Origin: Sutcliffiella horikoshii
GTDB lineage: Bacteria; Bacillota; Bacilli; Bacillales; Bacillaceae_I
Assembly (NCBI RefSeq): GCF_019931755.1
Contig: NZ_CP082918.1
Span: 3,576,001-3,640,000, forward strand
Direction: 5' to 3'
Length of the DNA: 64,000 bases
The notes beneath the pieces are model-generated. The model was not told the DNA's origin. It worked only from the letters and a program-made list of their open reading frames with translations, and did not search any database. Of this stretch, positions 55,994 through 64,000 are shown piece after piece. The position numbers and the translations under genes were made by a program. Each line of letters begins with the position of its first letter. Positions within the stretch are counted from its first letter, which is position 1.

Positions 55994-56808
55994 GCTCTTA
56001 GTCCTTCCAAATTGGGAACCAAGCATCTGCCGCGACCGTGCGGAATGCATAATGGTGTTCCAAAAAGTGGATCAGTTGTTACTTGGCAATTCATATCAAA
56101 GACATTTTTGACAAGATCGCAGTTGATTACTTCTTCTGGTTTGCCTTGCGCATAAATCTGCTTATCGCGGATTGCAACTAAGTGGTGTGCATAGCGACAG
56201 GCAAGGTTAAGGTCATGAAGCACCATGATAATCGTACGGTTTTCTTTTTCATTTAACTCAAAAAGAAGGTCGAGAATTTCAATTTGATGTGTAAGATCCA
56301 AGTAGGTTGTCGGTTCATCTAGTAAGATGACATCTGTTTCTTGTGCAAGCGTCATTGCAATCCATGCGCGCTGACGCTGTCCGCCTGATAGTGAATCGAC
56401 CGTTCTTTCTGCAAATTCTTCCATGCCTGTTGCACGAAGCGAATCCCAGACTACCTTTTCATCATGTTCCGACCATTGCTTTAACCATGATTGATAAGGG
56501 TAACGGCCTTGTTTTACCAATTGAAGCACAGATAACCCTTCTGGTGCAGTCGGTCCTTGTGGAAGGATGGCAAGTTGCTTGGCAATATCCTTGGTGGATT
56601 GGCCGGAAATTGCCTTTCCTTCAAGGAGCACATTTCCTTGTTTAGGCTTTAACAAACGAGCAAGTGAACGAAGCAAGGTGGATTTCCCACAGCCATTTCC
56701 ACCGATAAAGACCGTAATCTCCCCTTTAGGGATTTGCAGATCTAATTCCTCAATAATGATGGATTCACCATAGGATAATGTAAGTGACTGGGTTTCTAAA
56801 GCATTCAT
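55990..56808 (-). CDS. yusV: Iron-siderophore ABC transporter ATP-binding protein (YusV-like)
   Basis: 272 residues. Walker A GGNGCGKST, signature LSGGQRQR, Walker B ILLDEPTTYLDL. FepC/YusV-type ATPase that energises the permeases encoded upstream. Start follows GGAGGTGG. Confidence 0.93.
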   Translation of the reverse strand: MNALETQSLTLSYGESIIIEELDLQIPKGEITVFIGGNGCGKSTLLRSLARLLKPKQGNVLLEGKAISGQSTKDIAKQLAILPQGPTAPEGLSVLQLVKQGRYPYQSWLKQWSEHDEKVVWDSLRATGMEEFAERTVDSLSGGQRQRAWIAMTLAQETDVILLDEPTTYLDLTHQIEILDLLFELNEKENRTIIMVLHDLNLACRYAHHLVAIRDKQIYAQGKPEEVINCDLVKNVFDMNCQVTTDPLFGTPLCIPHGRGRCLVPNLEGLRA

Positions 56809-56825
56809 GTTACTTCCACCTCTCG

Positions 56826-57881
56826 TTAAGAATTTCTCGTTTTATAAAGTAGATAAATAAAATACGGTGCTCCTATTGAAGCGGTAAATACGCCGGCCGG
56901 GATTTCAAGTGGCGAAAACAAAGTTCTGCCAATTAAATCGGCCAGCATGACCAGGAATGCTCCGATAAATGCGGATGTAGGGATCAACACTCCAAATGAT
57001 GAGCCAACAAGCCTGCGGGCAATATGGGGAGCCATCAAACCAACAAATCCAATTCCTCCTGCAAATGCAACCGCGCCACCCGTCAGTGCCGTACTCAGGA
57101 AAAGCAAGCCCACTCGGTGTTTATTGACAGCACCGCCTACACCTGTTGCCACTTCATCTCCAAGTTCTTGTATATTCAATTGCCTTACTGCCATAATGCT
57201 GACAATCACAAGTAAGACAGTCCAAGGTAATAAAATTTTGACATGACTCCAGTTTGAGCCGTACACAGTTCCGGTAATCCAAATGTTCGCTTGGCTTGCA
57301 CGGTAAATCGGACCAAGTAACATGAATAATGTTGTTAAAGCTTGCATCAAGGTGGAAATCCCTATTCCAATCAGTACGAGTCTGATCGGTGATAATCCGT
57401 TTTTCCATGCAAGGGAATATACAAGGATCGCGATGGCCGTCGCTCCGACAAATGCACTTAATGGCAGCCACTGAATGCTAACCGTCAGTGAGTTATTACT
57501 GTCACTGAAAAGAGCGAGGAACAGGACAACCGCTGTCGAAGCCCCGCCAGTCAATCCTATAATATCAGGAGATGCGAGCGGGTTCCGAATTATGCCCTGT
57601 AAAATAGCCCCGGCAACTGCCAGAGAAATTCCGACAAGCAATGCGATGATGATTCTCGGCAGACGGAAGGATTGGACAACAAGCGTCTCCATGGAATCTC
57701 CTTGGCCGAAGAATACTTTTATCACATTCCATGGAGAGATTTTCATATCTCCCATACCTGTACTTAAAATAAACAAACTGATGACAGCGAGTGCTAACCC
57801 AAAAATAGTAAGTATTGCTTTTTTATCCATAAAGAAGGATAAGCGACCTTTGCCAAGTCGAAACGTTTTATAGTTCTTCAT
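56826..57881 (-). CDS. Iron-siderophore ABC permease (FecCD family)
   Basis: 351 residues, about nine membrane spans; NPLASPDIIGLTGGAST is the FecCD signature loop. Pairs with the upstream permease. Overlaps its stop as ATGA. Confidence 0.9.
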   Translation of the reverse strand: MKNYKTFRLGKGRLSFFMDKKAILTIFGLALAVISLFILSTGMGDMKISPWNVIKVFFGQGDSMETLVVQSFRLPRIIIALLVGISLAVAGAILQGIIRNPLASPDIIGLTGGASTAVVLFLALFSDSNNSLTVSIQWLPLSAFVGATAIAILVYSLAWKNGLSPIRLVLIGIGISTLMQALTTLFMLLGPIYRASQANIWITGTVYGSNWSHVKILLPWTVLLVIVSIMAVRQLNIQELGDEVATGVGGAVNKHRVGLLFLSTALTGGAVAFAGGIGFVGLMAPHIARRLVGSSFGVLIPTSAFIGAFLVMLADLIGRTLFSPLEIPAGVFTASIGAPYFIYLLYKTRNS

Positions 57882-58882
57882 TTTCCGTGGAACCCCCTTC
57901 TCGCAATATAAATAAAGAATGGAGTTCCAATTACAGCCGTCATGACTCCGACAGGGACCTCTTGCGGCATAATCACATAACGAGCTCCTATATCGGCTAT
58001 AAGCAGCAGGATGCCGCCAAGTATACCGCAGTAGGGAGCCAGCCAGCGATGGTCAGTACCCACTAGAAATCTGGCAACATGCGGGATAACTATTCCGATG
58101 AATACAATTGGTCCTGCAATTGCAACCGATCCTCCTGCAAGCAAGATGATAATGATTGCAGCCGTAATTTTTAGGAAGCCGATTTTTACACCAAGGCTTG
58201 TTGCGACGTCATCCCCCATTGCAAGCAAGTTAATCTTTTTCCCGATGAAAAAGGATGCAAACCATGCAACTGCAATATAAGGAAGTACGGCATACACCAT
58301 ATCAAGACTTCTCCCTTGAACAGAACCTGCCAACCAGAACAGGACTTGATCGAGAGCCGTCTCGTTCACAACGAGCAACCCCTGTGTGAGAGAGGAAAAC
58401 ATAGCCGCAATCGCCGCACCGGCAAGTGTCAGCTTCATCGGAGTCAGCCCCTCACGGCCAAGTGATCCGATAAAATAAACCGCAAACGCAGCAAGGGCTG
58501 CACCGGCAAAAGCCAGCCAAGTATAAGTTTGTAAAGATGTTACAGAAAAGAAGGAAACCGCGACTACCACAAAAAAGCTAGCTCCCGCGTTAATGCCGAA
58601 AATCCCTGGAGAAGCCAACGGATTTTTAGTGAGCGCCTGCATCCATAGTCCTGCAATCGCTAAGCTTCCTCCCACCACTGCTGCAATGATTGCACGTGGA
58701 AGACGAACAGATTGAACAATGATATGTTCATTAGATCCGTCAAAATTTCGGAATGCATCAATAGCAAGTGAAAAGCTGGTATCTGTATATCCATATATAA
58801 TGCTTGCCACAAAGCTCATTGATAATAGAAGAAACCCGATTATCAATCCAAATACTTTGTGAGTATTTTTACGAAGTAACAT
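57878..58882 (-). CDS. Iron-siderophore ABC permease (FecCD family)
   Basis: 334 residues from ATG 58882 (GAAGG 8 nt upstream; TTG 58897 is weaker). NPLASPGIFGINAGASF is the family loop. First gene of the operon, behind the shared Fur-controlled region. Confidence 0.9.
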   Translation of the reverse strand: MLLRKNTHKVFGLIIGFLLLSMSFVASIIYGYTDTSFSLAIDAFRNFDGSNEHIIVQSVRLPRAIIAAVVGGSLAIAGLWMQALTKNPLASPGIFGINAGASFFVVVAVSFFSVTSLQTYTWLAFAGAALAAFAVYFIGSLGREGLTPMKLTLAGAAIAAMFSSLTQGLLVVNETALDQVLFWLAGSVQGRSLDMVYAVLPYIAVAWFASFFIGKKINLLAMGDDVATSLGVKIGFLKITAAIIIILLAGGSVAIAGPIVFIGIVIPHVARFLVGTDHRWLAPYCGILGGILLLIADIGARYVIMPQEVPVGVMTAVIGTPFFIYIARRGFHGK

Positions 58883-58923
58883 AATGTGTACCTTCAATCT
58901 ATATAACTTTTTATCTAACTATA

Positions 58924-58952
58924 AGTTTAGGAGAATTAGGAGGAAGTGTCAA
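58924..58952 (-). promoter_or_regulatory. Siderophore operon promoter
   Basis: On the minus strand TTGACA (58952), 17-nt spacer, TAAACT (58929). The Fur box at 58959 lies just upstream of the -35. Confidence 0.6.
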
Positions 58953-58958
58953 TGACTT

Positions 58959-59037
58959 TGAAAATCATTCTCATGAAAGTATTGACATTCATTCTCATCC
59001 GAAGTACTATTTATCTTGTGAATGAAAATCATTATCA
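58959..59037. promoter_or_regulatory. Fur boxes in the divergent siderophore locus
   Basis: Three 15-mers match TGATAATNATTATCA: TGAAAATCATTCTCA at 58959 (13/15), TGACATTCATTCTCA at 58983 (12/15) and TGAAAATCATTATCA at 59023 (14/15). They cover the promoter of the binding protein: TTGACA at 58982, 17-nt spacer, TACTAT at 59005. Repression by iron is the clear prediction. Confidence 0.85.
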
Positions 59038-59060
59038 TTAATATACGGGGGCTACATATT

Positions 59061-60047
59061 ATGTTGAAAAACAAAAAGCTATTTTCATTATTTTTACTTA
59101 CTTTAATTACTTCGCTTGTTCTAGCTGCTTGCTCTGGCAACAATGGCAATAACGCTGGGCAAGAAGAAGATGCTTCTGGTGATACTCCAAAGGAAGACAC
59201 TTCTTATGAAGTAGAACATGCAATGGGTACAGAAACAATTGAAGGCACTCCTGAAAGAGTAGTTATCCTTACGAACGAAGGTACAGAAGCATTGCTTGCT
59301 ATGGGTGTAAAACCTGTCGGAGCTGTACAATCTTGGTTAGGCGACACTTGGTATGATCATATCAAGTCTGACATGGAAGGCGTAGAAGTTGTTGGTACAG
59401 AAAGTGCGGTAAACTTAGAAGCCATCGCGGCTTTAGAGCCTGACTTAATTATTGGGAACAAACTTCGTCAAGAAGATGTATATGAGCAATTAGATGCAAT
59501 TGCACCAACTGTTTTTGCTGAAACATTAAAAGGTGACTGGAAAGAGAACTTCCAACTTTACGCAAAAGCATTGAATAAGGAAGAAGAAGGCAAAAAAGTA
59601 ATGGACGACTTTGATGCACGTGTTGCAGAGATGAGCGAACAACTTGGTGAAAAGAAAGAGCAAGAAGTTTCTATCGTCCGCTTTACAGCTGGAGATGTTC
59701 GTATCTACCATAAAGATTCCTTCTCTGGAATTATTTTAGATCAACTTGGATTTGCACGTCCGGAATCTCAAAATGTTGATGACTTTGCTGAAATGAATGC
59801 AACAAAAGAAAGAATCCCTGCAATGGACGGAGACATTCTCTTCCACTTCTCTTTTGAAACTGGTGACGGAGAAGCAACAAAAATCAAAGATGAGTGGTTA
59901 GAGGATCCATTGTTTAATAACCTTGAAGTCGCGAAGGCTGGAAATATCCATGAAGTTAGTGATGCAGTATGGAACACTGCTGGTGGAGTACTTGCAGCAA
60001 ACATTATGTTGGATGATATTGAGGAAGTATTTTTAGGGGAAGAGTAA
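59061..60047 (+). CDS. Siderophore-binding lipoprotein (YfiY-like)
   Basis: 328 residues from ATG 59061. Signal peptide, lipobox LAAC, then a PBP class III fold (PERVVILTNEGTEALLAMG, LEPDLIIGNKLRQEDVYEQL). Captures ferric siderophore for the divergent permeases and ATPase. Divergent arrangement matches one Fur-controlled unit. Confidence 0.9.
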   Translation: MLKNKKLFSLFLLTLITSLVLAACSGNNGNNAGQEEDASGDTPKEDTSYEVEHAMGTETIEGTPERVVILTNEGTEALLAMGVKPVGAVQSWLGDTWYDHIKSDMEGVEVVGTESAVNLEAIAALEPDLIIGNKLRQEDVYEQLDAIAPTVFAETLKGDWKENFQLYAKALNKEEEGKKVMDDFDARVAEMSEQLGEKKEQEVSIVRFTAGDVRIYHKDSFSGIILDQLGFARPESQNVDDFAEMNATKERIPAMDGDILFHFSFETGDGEATKIKDEWLEDPLFNNLEVAKAGNIHEVSDAVWNTAGGVLAANIMLDDIEEVFLGEE

Positions 60048-60053
60048 TAAGAT

Positions 60054-60088
60054 GGGAGCTGGCACGCATTATGTGTCGGCTCTTTTTT
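60054..60088 (+). terminator. Terminator of the siderophore-binding protein gene
   Basis: GAGCTGGCAC pairs with GTGTCGGCTC and TTTTTT follows. Confidence 0.85.
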
Positions 60089-60116
60089 ATTGCTCGTTCA
60101 GGCACTGAGTACATGC

Positions 60117-60150
60117 AAAAAAAGAGGAGACCCGAAAGCCCCCTCCACCA
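60117..60150 (-). terminator. Terminator of the nuclease gene
   Basis: On the minus strand GAGG...CCTC arms with internal G-rich/C-rich pairs precede T7. Weaker stem than the neighbours. Confidence 0.5.
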
Positions 60151-60152
60151 TT

Positions 60153-63100
60153 TTACTTTATTTCGCTTCTCTCCACTACATTACCTTCTACATCTTTCAC
60201 CACTACTGTCAAAGTGTAGCGTTGACCATTGTGGTTGGCAGGAATCGCAACTTCTGTGCTGAACAATTCTTCACTCTCGCCTGTCACTTCATAATTTTCT
60301 TCAGAGGAATGTTTTACTCGGCCATGCTTGTCCACCAATTCAACAGAAACCGTGAACTCACGCGCGTCACGAACATGATTGGCAATTGTAGTATTAATCG
60401 TTACATTAGATTTCCTTTCAAGCTTCTTTAATTCTTTTCCTTTTGCATCAAGGAACTTGTTTTCAACCGTATACTTTACTTCAGGCTCTTCGTAGGAATC
60501 GTATTCTACAATATCATCCACAGAGCGTGGTTTAAGTTGAATTGTTTCATTGAAAATGCTTGAGATCCCCGTAATGGTTACGGTATCGCCATTTTCAAAA
60601 GCGAAGTCGCTAAACTTCAGTCCAGTTCGGTTATCTACACGAACTAGTACGGATTCCCCGTCTTTTGTTGCAATGAACTCAAATGTTCCATAATTATTTA
60701 CTTCTTCCAAATCGGAAATTTCTACTCCTTCAATGGAAACTAATTCACTCTCGTTTCCACTTCCCAGTTCTGCAGGAGTTAACACCTGAACAGCCGGCAC
60801 ATCAGCAGTACCTGTCTTTTCAAATGCACTTAATGAACTGATTTGGAATTCGCCATTATAAGCTCCAACTGCACCTGTCAGTTTTACCACATCACCAGGA
60901 ACAACATCCTCAGTGTTTTGGAATACATACGTTCCACCAGTTTCATCCTGTACATAAAATCCTTTTTGGCCCCATGCACCAGAAGTTGTAGTAACAACAC
61001 CTTCAATCGTTACCACACTGCCGTTTGCCGCTTCTCTAGCTTCGGCAATCGTCACAGTACCGATATCACCACCTGGTTCGCCCACTTCAGAGATTCGCCC
61101 TTCTGCTACATAATTGATCGGGCCGTCAAAGCTGCGAACAAAGTTAACTGTAGCTTCTAAGTCTTCCGGTCCTGTCACAGGATTTTTACCAAGCTCGCCG
61201 ATAGGACGGTACTTGCTTCCTGTGGATGTAGCCATAAAGTTGTTTGTTACAACCGTATATGTTGCTTCTTTATCAATCGGTGTTCCATCCGGGAAAGTGA
61301 TATCTACCACTTTGTAAGTGGAGCCATCCCAAGTATAATGAAAGCCGCTGATACTATAATCTGGTCCATATGGAGCTTGAAGTTGTGCATTCATAATCGT
61401 GTAAAGGTCTGCACCTGTAATTTCAAGCTTCATTAGAACATTATTGAATGGCTGGATATTAAACAATTCACCCCAAGTGATGTCCCCTTGATTTAAACTG
61501 TCACGGATTCCACCACCATTCATGAGTGCAAAGTCCGCATCCATTTCCGCTTTCATGCCATCAGCAATCAGGTTACCTAGGGCATTGTCCCCTATTTCCC
61601 CACGTACACCATAGCCGCCTTCCATGGCAATTTCCGCCACACCAATCACTTCATTCAAAATTGGTGCAATTCTATTTTCATAGTTTGCTAGAATTTCCGC
61701 TACAACAGGATCTGGGTCCATTTTACTTTGGTCAACAAATACAATTTCTGCTTCCTTGTTTACAATATCGCCTGTTTCCGGATCGATTTCAAGTTCTACT
61801 GCAGAAAATGCTTTTCCGTAATCCAAAGCTTGTACAATCAATTTATTGTCAACAATCGCATTTACAATTTCGTGATTATGAGCTGCAAAAATCACGTCTA
61901 CTTCATCATCCACATTGTTTGCAAGGTTCGCCGCATCACCAGTAGCAGAATCTCCATCTTGTGATGCAGGCATATGGGAAAGAACCACAATAGATCTAAT
62001 TCCTTGCTCTTTCAATTCTTGTGTGGCTTCATTAACTGCATCCACTTCATCCGTAAATGTGATATCCTGGATGCCATCCGGGATAACCATGTTTAATGTA
62101 GCAGTTGTGTTTACACCGATGAAACCGATTTGTTCTCCGCCAACTTCCAAAATTTCATATGGAGGCAAGAACGTTTCACCACTGTCTTTCCATACACAGT
62201 TGGCACAAACATTCGGGAAGTTCATCCCTTCATAGCCTTCTGTACCTTTTCCTTCTGGATGGTCCCCACCGTTTACCATACGTAAGAACTCTGTTGTACC
62301 TTCATCAAACTCATGGTTACCAACAGTACCGATGTCAAATCCAATTTCATTCATAATTTCTACAACAGGCTCGTCCTGAAGCAACGCTGCAACCGGAGAG
62401 CTTCCACCAATCATATCACCTGCATGCATAATCAGTGTGTTAGGGTTCTGTTCTCTCCGGTCTTTTAAATACGCAGATACATAATCCATACGGCCTGCTG
62501 CTGCAACACCATAATCTTCTGCCAAATCATACGTTTGATCTATTTTACCGTGTAAATCATTCATTCCTATAAGCTGGACAGATACAAGCTCTCCAGGATT
62601 AGGTTCTTCTTCTCCACCGTCGTCCACCGGAGTGTAACCTGCTGCAATTGCATCTGCTTCATTCCAGAAGAATACACGTTTCTCAACAGGAACATCTTCC
62701 CATTCTGTAGGTTGTACATATTCTTTTGTATCTGAGTTTCCAACTGGCTTTGTTAAAGGATTTCCTTCGTAGCGGGCACGGAAAAATGTCGGTAGCTCCA
62801 ATAATGGATCTGCTGCATTCCAAATTCCTTTGCCAGCATCTTTCGCTTCTTTCACCGCAGTTTGGAATTCGTTGTACTCATTTTCCGGTCCAACCGGATG
62901 GATAAAGTACGTTACCGCATATCCTTCTCTAACCATTTCAAGGTTCGTGTTCAGTCTATCTTCCTTGCGTAAAACTTGAGCTAGTAATCTACCATAGTTG
63001 TCAGTAGGCTCTTCGCCCACTTTCAGTATTACTTCATCCCCTGGTTGAAGGAGAGTCTGCATATAAGCAGTCGCTTCATTTCCTTTATCTTTTTGGTTCT

Positions 63101-64000
63101 GATCAAGATCATTTCTTACAGAATGATAGGTTTCCGGCGTATCAATATTCACATAACGTACGCTTTGGGAACCAAATAACGGAGAAGTAATACGGATCGT
63201 ATCGCCATCCGTTACACGCTCTACTACCGCCGGATATTCACCTGCTGCACTTGGTGGTTCAGGTTGCTCTTCAGCCAATACGATATCGGAAGCTTTTCTA
63301 GGCAAAATTTGATACGTATTGTATTGACTAAGGATAGCGGTAATCTCATACCATTTTCCTTCTTCTAATGCATCAATAGCATTAGTACCTTCCATAACAC
63401 GTAACGTTGTGGAGTTAAAATCACTGTCAGTCAATGTTACATTGTACCCGCCACCAGCCGGTGTAGATGGCTTGCTGGAAACATAACCTGTAACTGTAAC
63501 AAGCTGGCCCTCTAGAGGTTCAGCAACAGTTGCTGTTTGTAATTCTTCAATTGTAATTGGTGTTGGAGCTGGAAGTGCTTCGTTTTCAGCTAAAATTTCA
63601 ATGCCATTAGTGTTCGGCATAATTTCAAGCAAGCCGTTATATTCCGCTATCTTCCCTCTAACCTCTACCACTTGACCTTCTACTAGATTTGGAAAGCCTG
63701 ATAGACTATTAGAAAACAAATTGATTCCTGCTGTTTCATCTTGTATGTAAGTAGATAGTTTCCCACCGCCGATTGCTGCATTGTCTGCTGTGACAACACC
63801 TTGGACGATTACTTCTTGTCCTACATTTTTAGTTCGTGCTTCTTCTAGAGTGATAAGTTCTGGTTCTGCTGGAGGTTCAGGCTCTTGGCCGCCATCGATG
63901 ATGGTGTAATCAGTTGGGCTTCTTAGGCCTGGTACACTGAAGTATGCTGCTAATGAACCTGTAATTTGTATTTTTGCGTGGTGATTACCTGGATTATCAA
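60153..64000 (-). CDS. yhcR: Giant secreted multidomain nuclease / 5'-nucleotidase (YhcR-like), partial
   Basis: The frame is open from the right edge to TAA at 60153, at least 1,280 codons; its start is outside. Order from the N-terminal side: OB-fold domains (TLEEARTKNVGQEVIVQGVV), SNase domain (ERVTDGDTIRITSPLFG, YVNIDTPE, GNEATAYMQ), linker, calcineurin-like 5'-nucleotidase (LIGMNDLHGKI, HAGDMIGGSS, GTVGNHEFDEG, AAHNHE, MNGGGIRDSL), two more OB-folds, then Ig-like. The end VERSEIK has no LPxTG sorting signal, unlike B. subtilis YhcR. Probably degrades DNA and RNA outside the cell to feed phosphate and nucleosides. Confidence 0.9.
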   Translation of the reverse strand, partial: DNPGNHHAKIQITGSLAAYFSVPGLRSPTDYTIIDGGQEPEPPAEPELITLEEARTKNVGQEVIVQGVVTADNAAIGGGKLSTYIQDETAGINLFSNSLSGFPNLVEGQVVEVRGKIAEYNGLLEIMPNTNGIEILAENEALPAPTPITIEELQTATVAEPLEGQLVTVTGYVSSKPSTPAGGGYNVTLTDSDFNSTTLRVMEGTNAIDALEEGKWYEITAILSQYNTYQILPRKASDIVLAEEQPEPPSAAGEYPAVVERVTDGDTIRITSPLFGSQSVRYVNIDTPETYHSVRNDLDQNQKDKGNEATAYMQTLLQPGDEVILKVGEEPTDNYGRLLAQVLRKEDRLNTNLEMVREGYAVTYFIHPVGPENEYNEFQTAVKEAKDAGKGIWNAADPLLELPTFFRARYEGNPLTKPVGNSDTKEYVQPTEWEDVPVEKRVFFWNEADAIAAGYTPVDDGGEEEPNPGELVSVQLIGMNDLHGKIDQTYDLAEDYGVAAAGRMDYVSAYLKDRREQNPNTLIMHAGDMIGGSSPVAALLQDEPVVEIMNEIGFDIGTVGNHEFDEGTTEFLRMVNGGDHPEGKGTEGYEGMNFPNVCANCVWKDSGETFLPPYEILEVGGEQIGFIGVNTTATLNMVIPDGIQDITFTDEVDAVNEATQELKEQGIRSIVVLSHMPASQDGDSATGDAANLANNVDDEVDVIFAAHNHEIVNAIVDNKLIVQALDYGKAFSAVELEIDPETGDIVNKEAEIVFVDQSKMDPDPVVAEILANYENRIAPILNEVIGVAEIAMEGGYGVRGEIGDNALGNLIADGMKAEMDADFALMNGGGIRDSLNQGDITWGELFNIQPFNNVLMKLEITGADLYTIMNAQLQAPYGPDYSISGFHYTWDGSTYKVVDITFPDGTPIDKEATYTVVTNNFMATSTGSKYRPIGELGKNPVTGPEDLEATVNFVRSFDGPINYVAEGRISEVGEPGGDIGTVTIAEAREAANGSVVTIEGVVTTTSGAWGQKGFYVQDETGGTYVFQNTEDVVPGDVVKLTGAVGAYNGEFQISSLSAFEKTGTADVPAVQVLTPAELGSGNESELVSIEGVEISDLEEVNNYGTFEFIATKDGESVLVRVDNRTGLKFSDFAFENGDTVTITGISSIFNETIQLKPRSVDDIVEYDSYEEPEVKYTVENKFLDAKGKELKKLERKSNVTINTTIANHVRDAREFTVSVELVDKHGRVKHSSEENYEVTGESEELFSTEVAIPANHNGQRYTLTVVVKDVEGNVVERSEIK

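Overview
The window reads as a low-GC Gram-positive chromosome of the family Bacillaceae. The right half keeps the Bacillus subtilis yur-yus gene order: suf operon, yurZ, metNPQ, yusD/E/F/G, gcvH, yusI, fnr, fadNAE, yuzL, putB, yusN-like coat genes, yusU and yusV. It also has a SAM-I riboswitch, Fur boxes, a FadR box and CotF-type spore coat proteins. Species cannot be fixed from this sequence alone.

Positions 1 to about 30,270 are a temperate siphophage prophage that continues beyond the left edge. Late genes run on the minus strand from small terminase (about 15.3 kb) leftwards: terminases, TTG-started portal, prohead protease, HK97-type capsid, connector and closure proteins, tail tube, a tail chaperone pair joined by a -1 frameshift, tape measure, Dit, a beta-propeller receptor-binding protein, a Wzy/WaaL-type polymerase, and the tail hub endopeptidase cut by the window edge. 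Lysis genes are not in view. Upstream lie HNH, ArpU, a second short tyrosine recombinase and many small genes, then a replication block (DnaB helicase, G39P-like loader, DnaD-like initiator with internal repeats that may be the origin), antirepressor and Cro. The plus-strand lysogeny arm holds the CI-like repressor, a three-gene cassette of unknown function whose first gene has an in-frame stop, an ImmA-type protease and the integrase. The integrase ends 43 bp from the 3' end of sufB, so the attachment site is probably there.

From 30.3 to 35.5 kb is sufCDSUB (Fe-S cluster assembly). From 36.4 to 39.8 kb are a carboxymuconolactone decarboxylase-like protein and metNPQ under a SAM riboswitch. 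From 39.8 to 45.1 kb are lipid kinase, YusD, MFS, thioredoxin-like, Toprim, YusG, GcvH and YusI genes. Fnr faces the fatty acid beta-oxidation operon fadN-fadA-fadE, which carries a FadR operator. Proline dehydrogenase, coat proteins and a lipoprotein follow. From 55.2 to 60.0 kb a Fur-boxed divergent locus makes a siderophore uptake system: binding protein, two permeases, ATPase and ferric reductase. The right edge cuts a giant secreted nuclease/5'-nucleotidase (YhcR-like).

Five copies of a 130-bp hairpin element lie between host genes, two of them inside the fad operon. Their stems differ in sequence but keep pairing. The least explained items are the 27.2-28.6 kb cassette, two prophage genes that seem to start with AUA, the structured non-coding locus at 23.1-23.4 kb, and the polymerase and receptor-binding genes placed between Dit and the tail hub gene.
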